This document shows positions 14,364-21,345 of a DNA stretch of 21,345 nucleotides, one piece after another; within the stretch, counting starts at the first letter, position 1, and each line of letters starts with the position of its first letter. Position numbers and translations under genes: made by a program. This DNA is from Treponema sp. (GTDB lineage: Bacteria; Spirochaetota; Spirochaetia; Treponematales; Breznakiellaceae), in NCBI GenBank assembly GCA_031266095.1, contig JAISBR010000138.1, positions 1 to 21,345 of the forward strand, in the 5' to 3' direction. Under the pieces are notes generated by a model. That model had not been told where the DNA came from and did not search any database. It saw only the letters and a program-made list of their open reading frames with translations.

Positions 14364-15434
14364 ATGACTTTGAGTAAAAGCAGTATTTCGGTATTGATTA
14401 CCGGCGTAATCATCGGCGCTGCGGGAATCGTACTCGCGTTTTTCGGAAATCCGGCTAACATGGGTATATGCGCCGCTTGTTTTATCAGGGATATTGCGGG
14501 CGCGCTCGGTTTTGACAGCGCGGCGCCTGTTCAGTATCTAAGGCCGGAAATCCCGGGATTTGTACTTGGCGCTTTCGCCATTGCGGTCGTTACCCGTGAA
14601 TGGCGGGTAACTTCGGCAAGTTCCCCGCTGATACGTTTTGTAATCGCGTTTTTCATTATGATAGGCACGCTTGTTTTTCTCGGCTGCCCGCTGAGGCTGG
14701 CGTTGCGTCTTGGCGCGGGTGATATGAATGCCCTTATCGGGCTTCCGGGGTTTATCGGCGGCATATTCGCGGGCAGTATGCTGCTTAAAAAGGGGTTTTC
14801 GCTTGGCGCCGGCGATACAGTCCGGCCCAAAAACCTTTCAATAGCCAATGGGCTTGTAATGCCGCTTTTGGCGGTCCTGCTGCTGGTCTTCCTTGTTTCC
14901 CGTCCCGCTTTTATACGATTTAGCGATCAGGGACCTGGTTCACAGCACGCGCCTATACTCATTTCACTTCTTTTTGCAATCGTTATTGGTGTTTTTTGCC
15001 AAAAGAGTGATTTCTGCATTGCGGGAGGCATCCGCGACATGTTTCTAATCCGCAAAGGCTGGGGATTTGCCGGTTACATTGCGATTATAGCGGCCGCGTT
15101 TGTCGGTAATCTCATACTTGGAAAATTTAAACTTGGTTTTGAAGGGCAGCCGATAGCCCATAGCGATTTTCTCTGGAATTTTCTCGGTATGTTTTTAGTC
15201 GGTTATGGCTCGGTTTTGATAGGGGGATGTCCGCTGCGCCAGCTGGTAAAAGCCGGAGGAGGCAGCACCGATGCGGGTATAGCAATAATCGCCTTTATTA
15301 TAGCGGGCGCTACAGCGCATAATTTCGGACTTGCCGCTTCCGCCTCCGGTGTTCCGCTTAATGGAAAAATAGCAGTCATTATTGGAATTATAATTGTTTC
15401 AGTCTTCGGTATTTTTTGCCGTAAGAAAGCATGA
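14364..15434 (+). CDS. YedE/YeeE-family membrane protein (putative selenium/sulfur transporter)
   Basis: A 356-residue polytopic protein with about nine or ten hydrophobic segments in two related halves. Each half contains Cys-bearing family motifs: NMGICAACFIRDI (Cys36, Cys39) and FLGCPLRLALRLGAGD (Cys108) in the first, CQKSDFCIAGGIRDMF (Cys212, Cys218) and GGCPLRQLVKAGGG (Cys289) in the second. This is the YeeE/YedE pattern, whose members move thiosulfate or are linked to selenium metabolism. The length and the MGICAACFIRD signature suggest the YedE selenium-associated subgroup. GGAGG lies seven bases before ATG 14364. The usual YedF/TusA-like or SelD neighbours are absent here, so the substrate is uncertain. 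Confidence 0.85.
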   Translation: MTLSKSSISVLITGVIIGAAGIVLAFFGNPANMGICAACFIRDIAGALGFDSAAPVQYLRPEIPGFVLGAFAIAVVTREWRVTSASSPLIRFVIAFFIMIGTLVFLGCPLRLALRLGAGDMNALIGLPGFIGGIFAGSMLLKKGFSLGAGDTVRPKNLSIANGLVMPLLAVLLLVFLVSRPAFIRFSDQGPGSQHAPILISLLFAIVIGVFCQKSDFCIAGGIRDMFLIRKGWGFAGYIAIIAAAFVGNLILGKFKLGFEGQPIAHSDFLWNFLGMFLVGYGSVLIGGCPLRQLVKAGGGSTDAGIAIIAFIIAGATAHNFGLAASASGVPLNGKIAVIIGIIIVSVFGIFCRKKA

Positions 15435-15800
15435 TTTTTTTGCCGGTTTTTTCAGCTGTTTACAGTCCGCTTGAGTGCCAAAACCATTCAGGCGGGCCAG
15501 GGGCTTAAACTGAGTTACGGTACGCCGCACCCTCATTCCCGTCCCTCTGTACTTTCAAGACACTTCGCCTTACGTTCAACACTCATCCGACAGTTTCCGG
15601 GATGCTCTCCCGAGCGCTTCTATGACGCTGATAGTCAGTTTTCGTTCGGCGTGAGTTGCCTCAAATTGTTAGGTATCCTCTCCCGTAGGATACCCCAAGT
15701 ATATCATACTTTCCCGTTTTGTCCCGAAAAAGAAATTGCCTCCGCGCACAAGAACAGGCTGGCCAGACAACCCGGCTGCTTGTCTCACCCGTCCCGGTGT
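15435..15800. other. 366-bp gap without a recognisable gene
   Basis: An open + frame runs from 15471 into the symporter gene, but it has no ribosome-binding site, a composition unlike the neighbours and an antisense overlap, so I do not call it. The three - frames checked by eye also give broken, unfamiliar peptides. A perfect hairpin, GGTATCCT (15672-15679) and AGGATACC (15687-15694) with a CTCCCGT loop, is the only clear structure. It could be decayed mobile DNA or hold a small RNA; nothing decides. Confidence 0.4.
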
Positions 15801-17033
15801 TTAAATAAAATGAGCCACATTTTTTTCCTCAAGGAATCCGCTTATCCGAGCCACCGTATAGGCGGCAAAGGAGCTTATCGTTACGTCGAGAAAGGTACCC
15901 ACCGCGATGAGGTAGAAGGCCAGGGGTTTGAGGATTAAATAACCCGCCTCAAAACCCCGGCCGTAGGCAAGGCAGAGCGCGGCCAGGGCTGTCCATGCGC
16001 CGTCTCCGGGGTGGCGGGCCAGGAGGAAGGAAATGAGAAAGGCCCGCAGGCCGATGGATACCAGATCAAGGGCAGGTATCTTCAAATAGGAATAAGACTT
16101 GATGATCACAATAAACGCGGCCGCCGCGACCACGGCGCTGCCGGCGCGGCAGAAGGCGCCAAAGAGGGTCAGCGTTACCATGTTGGAACGCCGCCGGATG
16201 CCGAAATTTTCTTTGGTATGCCTTATCAGTACCGGAAGGGAAAAATTAATATCTCCAGAAAAAAATGCCGCCAATGCCGGCCCCAGGGAACCGTACAGAA
16301 CAATCCAGGGATTCACCCGGGGTTTCAAAAAATAGAGAAACAACGGCAGAATACAAAAACCGAGCGCAAAGCTGAAAGCGCCCAGGAGGATAATGAGGTC
16401 CCGAAAAACTTCCGCGCGCAGTACTGCATGAAAACGGATCGCCCAGTAAGCGGCGAGCACAATGATGATAAACCCGATGATCTCGGAAAAGAATGACGCG
16501 ATATGGTAAAAAATACGGGAAAGAGAATCTGCAAGGGCGATCACCGGCTTGGTATAGTTGCGGTCATAGGACAGGCCTATGCCGAAGAAAAAGGCAAATA
16601 CGCAGATGGGAAAAAGATACACCCCATCACCGGCCAGAACGCTGAACATATTCGAAGGGAACAGATCGGTAATATTCTCCGCGGTGTTAAGGCTTATCAC
16701 CTCAAGCTGTTCCACCCCTTCAATCGGTATCCGAGCCGGAACAAAAAACAGCGTAGCTAAAATCCCCGAAGCAATAATAAACAGAGACACACCGATAATG
16801 AACAGGAAATTTTTGAACACCAGCGGCCAAAACTGACCGTCCTGACGGAGTTCATAGACGGCGATAGTGAGGGAAAAAAACAGAACCGGGACAACCGCAT
16901 ACCGGCCAATACCCAGCGCCAGTTTCTCAAGCCATGTCAGCGCGGACAGTAGTGTCTGGTTACCGCCGGGCAGCAGAAAACCAAGTACAATGCCCAACAC
17001 AGAGCCGACCAGTAGTTTTATCCAGACCTTCAT
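15801..17033 (-). CDS. Divergent SDF-family (DAACS) symporter
   Basis: A 410-residue membrane protein with the hydrophobic profile and length of sodium or proton:dicarboxylate/amino acid symporters (GltP/DctA family). Support comes from the N-terminal KVWIKLLVGSVLGIVLGFLL followed by LPGG, the TM5-6 region, and the HP1-like stretch SGDINFSLPVLIRHTKENFG, which parallels the family S-S-x-x-T-L-P ... C-x-E-x-x-G. However, the NMDGT substrate/Na+ motif is replaced by CRAGSA (295-300), and the TM8 D-R-x-R-T-x-x-N motif is not recognisable (the equivalent segment reads FLDVTISSFAAYTVAR). The substrate is therefore unlikely to be glutamate or a simple dicarboxylate. ATG 17033 has no clear ribosome-binding site. 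Confidence 0.75.
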   Translation of the reverse strand: MKVWIKLLVGSVLGIVLGFLLPGGNQTLLSALTWLEKLALGIGRYAVVPVLFFSLTIAVYELRQDGQFWPLVFKNFLFIIGVSLFIIASGILATLFFVPARIPIEGVEQLEVISLNTAENITDLFPSNMFSVLAGDGVYLFPICVFAFFFGIGLSYDRNYTKPVIALADSLSRIFYHIASFFSEIIGFIIIVLAAYWAIRFHAVLRAEVFRDLIILLGAFSFALGFCILPLFLYFLKPRVNPWIVLYGSLGPALAAFFSGDINFSLPVLIRHTKENFGIRRRSNMVTLTLFGAFCRAGSAVVAAAAFIVIIKSYSYLKIPALDLVSIGLRAFLISFLLARHPGDGAWTALAALCLAYGRGFEAGYLILKPLAFYLIAVGTFLDVTISSFAAYTVARISGFLEEKNVAHFI

Positions 17034-17188
17034 TAGCTAAGCATACTTGATATAAGGGCTGAGAGACAAGGCAGGGCCGGCGCATATCAGGGCAACAGCA
17101 TTTACTTTTAGGTAAAGGAAGAACGGAAAGGAACCGACAAATAAAAATTCGAGCAAAAAATGACGAAGATATCCATGGGGAGGAAGCT

Positions 17189-17329
17189 ATGGATATTACC
17201 GAAGCGGATATCATCCGCATGAAAGACAGTCTTTCCCCCGAAGGTCCGGCTGATCCGCCTATTCTCCCCCTGTTACATTCCTCAGCCATTTGCCGCTACG
17301 CAGCCGCCAAATCCCCGGGATCACTTTGA
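17189..17329 (+). CDS. Possible small protein (46 aa)
   Basis: ATG 17189 is preceded at five bases by a strong GGGGAGGA site, a better ribosome-binding site than most genes here. The peptide begins MDITEADIIRMKDSLSPEGP and ends KSPGSL. The N-terminal 20 residues look like a genuine protein start; the remainder is Pro/Ala/Leu-rich and overlaps the 3' end of the MATE gene antisense. It may be a real small gene or the stump of a larger gene cut off by rearrangement. No family is recognised. Confidence 0.3.
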   Translation: MDITEADIIRMKDSLSPEGPADPPILPLLHSSAICRYAAAKSPGSL

Positions 17330-18623
17330 AACATTCCTCTGAGCTGAGGCAGAGGAATATCACCCATACCGGCGCCTTGAAGAAAAAGCTGGCGGCGGCG
17401 GCAAGCGGCAGGGCAACCGCCCACATAAAAACTACGTCATAAATAACGCAAAAGACAGTATCGCCCCCAGCGCGGCAGATCCCCACCACCATGTCCATGT
17501 TAAAAGCACGGAAGGGATACGTAGCGCCCATGATGATAAACATAACCCGCGCGCTGGCAATGACATTCTTATTTACATTGAAAACCAGCGGAAGGAAAGG
17601 AGAGAGTAAGAGCAGTACGCCGGCCGCCCCTATCGCGAGTATAGGTGAAAAGAGGACAATCCGTGACGCATACTCCCGGGCCTTCGCCTCGTTACCTTCT
17701 CCTATCTTCTTGCCGATGAGTACCGCTACACCGTTCCCCAGCCCGATAAAGAGTACCCAGGTAAGCTGATTGACCGTACCGGCGATATTAAAGGCGGCAA
17801 TGGCATCGGTATGGGTCCGGGCAAAAATCAGGTTCTGAAGGCTCACCCCGGCGGACCAGATTATCTCATTGATCAATACCGGAAAGACTATGAGAACAAA
17901 GCGCCGGATATACGAAGCACTGAATCCCATCAGTTCCCGAATACTACCGGCGGGCGGATATTTGTGGATATAACTTGCGCATAACAGAATTATCATTTCG
18001 ATAACCCGGGCAACTACCGTAGCCGCTGCCGCTCCCCGTACCCCCATGGCGGGAAAAGGACCGGCACCGAAGATGAGACAGTAGTTCAGCACGGCATTGA
18101 TCGACAAGGCAACAAAAGTAGCCGCCATGGCAAGGCGGACCTTTTCCACCGAGCGGAGGGTTTGCATAAAAACCATGCTTATCCCGAAGGGGATGAACGA
18201 AAGAGATAATACTCGCAGATATTCGATCCCAACGGTAATAACCGCGGAGTCCCGGGAATAAATGCCGATGATTCTCCCCGGCATCAGGACGGCCGCCAAT
18301 GTAACAAAACCGGCGCCGAATAAGGCCAAAATAAGGCAGAAGCCGGTATTTTTTCGGATTCCCTCTATATCCCGTTTTCCCCAGAACTGAGCGGTAAAGA
18401 TCGACGCCCCGGAACAGAGACCAAAAAGCGCGAGATTATATAGAAAGAAAACCTGATTAGCCAGCCCGACGGCGGCTATTTCCACGGTACCCAGCCGGCC
18501 TATCATTACCGTGTCCAGCATATTCACACTGGAATTGATAAAATTCTGAAACATGATAGGAATAGCAATGGCAAAGAGATCCCGGTAAAATTGCCGGTCA
18601 TTGAAAAGGGAGGAAAGCTTCAT
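17259..18623 (-). CDS. MATE-family multidrug/organic cation exporter
   Basis: A 454-residue inner-membrane protein with twelve predicted hydrophobic segments in two halves, the standard MATE size. The N-terminal half has IAIPIMFQNFINSSVNMLDT followed by VMIGRLGTVEIAAVGLANQV, the strongly conserved MATE opening (P in TM1, D-T-V-M-I-G-R-L-G in TM1-2). The second half repeats the pattern from VLINEIIWSAGVSLQNLIFA onward, with AAFNIAGTVNQL. It should expel toxic compounds or metabolites by Na+ or H+ antiport; the substrate is unknown. ATG 18623 sits before a short amphipathic helix typical of the family. It is divergent from proS. Its 3' end overlaps the possible small + strand ORF. Confidence 0.92.
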   Translation of the reverse strand: MKLSSLFNDRQFYRDLFAIAIPIMFQNFINSSVNMLDTVMIGRLGTVEIAAVGLANQVFFLYNLALFGLCSGASIFTAQFWGKRDIEGIRKNTGFCLILALFGAGFVTLAAVLMPGRIIGIYSRDSAVITVGIEYLRVLSLSFIPFGISMVFMQTLRSVEKVRLAMAATFVALSINAVLNYCLIFGAGPFPAMGVRGAAAATVVARVIEMIILLCASYIHKYPPAGSIRELMGFSASYIRRFVLIVFPVLINEIIWSAGVSLQNLIFARTHTDAIAAFNIAGTVNQLTWVLFIGLGNGVAVLIGKKIGEGNEAKAREYASRIVLFSPILAIGAAGVLLLLSPFLPLVFNVNKNVIASARVMFIIMGATYPFRAFNMDMVVGICRAGGDTVFCVIYDVVFMWAVALPLAAAASFFFKAPVWVIFLCLSSEECFKVIPGIWRLRSGKWLRNVTGGE

Positions 18624-18656
18624 GTTAGTCTATATACCCTATCAAAAATTTAATAT

Positions 18657-18662
18657 ATTATA
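18657..18662 (-). promoter_or_regulatory. Consensus -10 element of the MATE gene
   Basis: On the - strand this reads TATAAT, a perfect -10, about 34 bases before ATG 18623. No good -35 is seen 16-18 bases upstream. The A/T-rich stretch 18640-18665 between the two divergent genes may serve both. Confidence 0.35.
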
Positions 18663-18727
18663 AAGCTAAGAGTGTCCGGATCGGCTTCATTCCCGGAATT
18701 TTCTCATGTTTTTTCAAAGGATTTACC

Positions 18728-20620
18728 ATGAATTACAGCAGCTCCTTTATTCCCACCCTGCGGGAAGTTCCCGCAGACGCGGTAATCGCCAGCCACCGGC
18801 TCATGTTCCGCGCGGGGATGCTCCGCAAACTCGCCAGCGGTCTCTTTACCTATTTACCCCTGGGGTTTCGTTCTTTTCACAAGGTAGAGCAGATAGTCCG
18901 CGAAGAAATGAACGCGATCGGCGCCCTGGAGATCAAGCCCACTGTGGTTGTACCAGGTGAAATATGGAAGGAATCCGGCCGCTGGTACGCCATGGGTGAA
19001 GAGATGCTGCGGACAAAAAACCGCCTGGGAGGCGACTTTGTGATTTCTCCTACCGCCGAGGAAGCTTTTACCGCCATTGTCAGGGACGAGCTTTTCAGTT
19101 ACCGCCAGCTTCCCCTCACCCTCTACCAGATCAATACCAAGTACCGGGACGAGATCCGCCCCCGTTACGGTGTCATGCGGGGCAGAGAATTTGTTATGAA
19201 GGACGCCTATTCCTGGCACACCAGCGACCAAAGCCTGGATGACGTCTACCAGGCCATGGGCCGGGCTTACCGTCGGGTTTTCAAGCGCTGCGGTTTGACG
19301 GTAATTCCCGTAAAGGCCGATTCCGGCGCGATGGGTGGCAGCGGTTCCGAGGAATTCATGGTGGAAAGTGCGATAGGTGACAACACCCTGATCCTCTGTA
19401 AACAATGCGAGTATGCCGCCAACGTGGAAAAAGCGGGCTGTAAACCTGATTTCAGCCCTAGGCCCTCGGTTGAGCTTGCCAGGAGCGCCGCTGCCGAAAT
19501 TCCTCCTTATGAAAAGATCGATACCCCCGAAGTCAAAACCATAGACGAGCTTTGCGCCTTCCTTAAAAACAGCGATGACGTAGCGAGCGGCGGCTCTCCC
19601 CTGAACGCCAAACGCTTTATCAAAACCCTGATCTACGAGGCGGTGAACGTGGAACTGGATCTCTCCAGCGCGCCCGGCTGCGAAAAACTTGAGCGAAAAA
19701 AACCCGGGACTGAGACATCGCCGCAAAAAGACGGCGCTACGGTCTATCCCAAAGCGTTTTTCGCCGTAGCGATCCGAGGCGACCTGGATGTGAATGAGGT
19801 GAAACTCGCGGCTATTCTTAAGGCCAGAGAAGTGGGCCTTGCCTCCGACAGCGATGTAGTACGGCTGACAGGCGCGCCGCTGGGTTTTGCCGGTCCTGTG
19901 GGTCTCAACACCCTACCCGTTATTCTGGACCACACCGTTACCGGTATGAACGATGCCATTACCGGCGCACTCGCTAAAGACCTGCACTACCGGCATGTCG
20001 CCTATGGCCGGGATTTTGAAGGCTGGATAATCGAAGATCTGCGTACCGTCAAGTCCGGCGACCGCTGTTCTCTCTGTGGCGGCGAACTGTACGAAAAAAA
20101 AGGTAACGAGCTGGGACATATCTTCAAGCTGGGCTACAAGTATACCCGTTCCATGAACGTGAGCTATTTGGATGAAAACGGAAAAAGCTGTACCCCCACC
20201 ATGGGCAGCTACGGCATCGGCATTGACCGGACCCTTGCCTCAGTAATTGAGGAACATCACGATGATGTGGGCATCATCTGGCCCACATCGGTGGCGCCTT
20301 ATCACGTTATTATTATTCCCATTAAATACGAGAGCGCGGTAAAAGACGCAGCGGACAACCTTGCCGCCGAACTTGAACAGGCCGGCATTGAAGTTCTTCT
20401 TGACGACCGCAGGGAACGGCCCGGAGTCAAGTTTAACGACGCGGACCTTCTCGGCATTCCCTGGCGGATAGTAGTCGGCGACAAAGGCCTTGCCCAATCA
20501 AGCCCCCAGGTTGAGGTTAAACGCCGTCCCGAAAAGGAAAATGTTATGCTCGAACTGGACAAGGCCGCGGCGGAGCTTGTGAAGAAAATCAGAGAAGAGC
20601 TTACGGAGTTGAATGGATAG
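18728..20620 (+). CDS. proS: Prolyl-tRNA synthetase, bacterial type with editing insert
   Basis: It charges tRNA-Pro with proline in the cytosol. The 630-residue enzyme is a class II synthetase. Residues 1-220 carry motif 1 and motif 2 (YRDEIRPRYGVMRGREFVMK followed by DAYSW, about 139-163). The INS editing domain, related to YbaK, lies between motifs 2 and 3 (about 225-410) and clears mischarged Ala-tRNA. Motif 3 is GSYGIGIDRTLASV (about 491-504). The anticodon-binding domain starts near IWPTSVAPYHVIIIP and runs to the end. The INS region has an extra charged segment (CEKLERKKPGTETSPQKDG), making the protein longer than the approximately 570-residue norm. AAAGGA precedes ATG 18728 at a normal distance. 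Confidence 0.97.
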   Translation: MNYSSSFIPTLREVPADAVIASHRLMFRAGMLRKLASGLFTYLPLGFRSFHKVEQIVREEMNAIGALEIKPTVVVPGEIWKESGRWYAMGEEMLRTKNRLGGDFVISPTAEEAFTAIVRDELFSYRQLPLTLYQINTKYRDEIRPRYGVMRGREFVMKDAYSWHTSDQSLDDVYQAMGRAYRRVFKRCGLTVIPVKADSGAMGGSGSEEFMVESAIGDNTLILCKQCEYAANVEKAGCKPDFSPRPSVELARSAAAEIPPYEKIDTPEVKTIDELCAFLKNSDDVASGGSPLNAKRFIKTLIYEAVNVELDLSSAPGCEKLERKKPGTETSPQKDGATVYPKAFFAVAIRGDLDVNEVKLAAILKAREVGLASDSDVVRLTGAPLGFAGPVGLNTLPVILDHTVTGMNDAITGALAKDLHYRHVAYGRDFEGWIIEDLRTVKSGDRCSLCGGELYEKKGNELGHIFKLGYKYTRSMNVSYLDENGKSCTPTMGSYGIGIDRTLASVIEEHHDDVGIIWPTSVAPYHVIIIPIKYESAVKDAADNLAAELEQAGIEVLLDDRRERPGVKFNDADLLGIPWRIVVGDKGLAQSSPQVEVKRRPEKENVMLELDKAAAELVKKIREELTELNG

Positions 20621-20692
20621 ACTTACGGGATTATGTATGGTATGCCGCATTTTCGATTTACCGCAGCAGAATCAGGTTCGTATACAACTTGG

Positions 20693-20725
20693 GCCAATTT
20701 CAGAATAATCAGTTTTGAAATTGGC
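20693..20725 (+). terminator. Inverted repeat after proS
   Basis: GCCAATTTC (20693-20701) and GAAATTGGC (20717-20725) pair perfectly around a 15-base loop, 73 bases after the proS stop. A run of T residues does not follow directly, so termination is plausible but not certain. Confidence 0.4.
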
Positions 20726-20729
20726 TCAC

Positions 20730-20758
20730 TTGACTTATTATGATTTTTACGGTATTTA
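20730..20758 (+). promoter_or_regulatory. Candidate promoter of tRNA-Ala
   Basis: TTGACT (20730-20735, 5/6) and TATTTA (20753-20758, 3/6) lie 17 bases apart, about 45 bases before the mature tRNA. This is a fair -35 with a weak -10. Confidence 0.3.
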
Positions 20759-20802
20759 TTTGGGACAGGCTCTTACAACCTGGAATTTTCTGGATTCTAA
20801 GC

Positions 20803-20875
20803 GGGGATATAGCTCAGTTGGTAGAGTGATAGGTTCGCAATCTATAGGCCGGGGGTTCGAATCCCCCTATCTCCA
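20803..20875 (+). tRNA. tRNA-Ala (CGC anticodon)
   Basis: It folds into a complete cloverleaf: acceptor GGGGATA/TATCTCC, D-arm GCTC..GAGT, anticodon stem ATAGG/TCTAT with loop TTCGCAA (anticodon CGC, reading GCG), and T-arm GGGGG-TTCGAAT-CCCCC. The G3:U70 wobble pair, the main alanine identity element, is present, with A73. The 3' CCA is not encoded. An integrase gene begins about 136 bases downstream, making this tRNA a likely integration target. Confidence 0.95.
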
Positions 20876-20880
20876 TTCGT

Positions 20881-20903
20881 AAATCCTTATACTATAAGGA
20901 TTT
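20881..20903 (+). terminator. Hairpin just after tRNA-Ala
   Basis: AAATCCTTA (20881-20889), loop TACTA and TAAGGATTT (20895-20903) form a perfect 9-base stem five bases past the tRNA. There is no immediate T-run. It may define the tRNA transcript end or lie inside the element boundary. Confidence 0.45.
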
Positions 20904-21011
20904 AGCGAAAAACCTCTTTTCGGTATTTTTCAAGATTCGTAGCATCGGGCTCTTATCGGGCCTTTATTCCTAAGCGGTTTTGCGCCGGGCGTAAAACAAG
21001 GAGATAATGCT

Positions 21012-21345
21012 ATGGCTAAACTTCCAAAACCCTTTGTAGTTACCAAACGGACAGATTCCAAAACTTTCCGACTCACTATTAATTTCACTTCCGGGTTTCC
21101 CGAGCACGTATGTACCGAGTGGCACCGCGTAAGTTTTCAAGACCTTCCGGAAGAACTTGCCCACTACCGGGCGCCAAAGAACAAATCCGCCGCGGAAGCC
21201 GGCGCCGTAGCCCTCATTGCTTACCTCAAAAAGAAACAGGACGAGGGAACCGCCCGGAGGTCCGTACAGAGGATATCACGGTCGGCGCCTGGATTGAGAA
21301 GTTTACCGCCATTGAAACCAGCCCCAGGACAGGTGTTAATGCTTC
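21012..21345 (+). pseudogene. Phage-type integrase N-terminus, frameshifted and cut by window edge
   Basis: ATG 21012 has an AGGAG site about seven bases upstream. The first 80 or so residues begin MAKLPKPFVVTKRTDSKTFR and run through CTEWHRVSFQDLPEELAHY to AGAVALIAYLKKKQDEG. They resemble the N-terminal domain of treponemal tyrosine recombinases as I remember them. After about 21255 the frame turns into a Ser/Pro/Arg-rich peptide, while the -1 frame picks up EVRTEDITVGAWIEKFTAIE followed by TSPRTGVNAS, the expected continuation (SAM-like core-binding domain). One base appears lost or two gained between about 21225 and 21265. The catalytic domain lies beyond the window. Its place next to a tRNA 3' end fits a site-specific integrase of an island or prophage. 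Confidence 0.65.

Noticed and set aside
15471..15938. 155-codon open frame on +
   Set aside because: No ribosome-binding site, low-complexity residues rich in Ser, Pro, Arg and His, and a long antisense overlap with the symporter gene.
18854..19726. 290-codon open frame antisense to proS
   Set aside because: Fully opposite a well-conserved gene; its openness follows from proS codon usage, and no family is recognisable.
1534..20773. Shared 12-mer GCCTGTCCCAAA at about 1534-1545 (+) and, inverted, near 20761-20772, as a possible IS-end pair
   Set aside because: In 21 kb, roughly 25 such 12-base matches are expected by chance over both strands, and no extended similarity was seen around the two sites.
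1..21345. CRISPR array, rRNA genes or a known riboswitch
   Set aside because: No regularly spaced direct repeats, no rRNA-like stretches and no riboswitch core that I could recognise in the leaders.

Overview
The window looks like a chromosomal stretch from a spirochaete, most probably a Treponema of the insect-gut (termite) type. This rests on the lipoproteins with loose spirochaetal lipoboxes, the A-type flavodiiron protein of an anaerobe, and an integrase N-terminus of a kind I associate with those treponemes. No database search was possible, so the taxonomic call is an inference. Base composition is near balanced and coding density is high.

Layout from the left. A gene tail and its terminator-like hairpin (1-105) precede a malic enzyme on + whose best start is GTG 353. 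It converges on coaD (-). Next come a lipoprotein and a HEAT-repeat protein (+, 2186-3481), an unrecognised lipoprotein (-), a decayed transposase fragment (about 4121-4280) and a dus tRNA-dihydrouridine synthase (-). A CheY-like receiver and a flavodiiron protein form a two-gene unit on + (5415-7086).

The centre (7099-14091) is the most interesting part. A bicistronic - strand unit encodes an NtrC-type sigma-54 activator followed, with an 11-nt overlap, by an unusual histidine kinase. The kinase carries a complete sugar-transporter-type ABC ATPase domain in front of PAS, HisKA and HATPase domains. Divergent from it is a CUT2 (ribose/galactose-type) sugar ABC operon: two-domain ATPase, permease and periplasmic binding protein. 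That operon is preceded by a match to the sigma-54 -24/-12 promoter consensus (10452-10469) and closed by a strong intrinsic terminator (14067-14091). Together these suggest a self-contained circuit in which the ABC-kinase fusion reports sugar or transporter state to the activator, which then switches on the transporter. The coupling is inferred; the domain fusion and promoter are directly visible.

The right part holds a YedE/YeeE-family sulfur/selenium-type membrane protein (+), a 366-bp gap without a convincing gene, a divergent SDF-family symporter (-), a MATE exporter (-), prolyl-tRNA synthetase (+) and tRNA-Ala(CGC). Just downstream of the tRNA starts a frameshifted integrase gene that runs off the window, the usual left edge of an integrated element.
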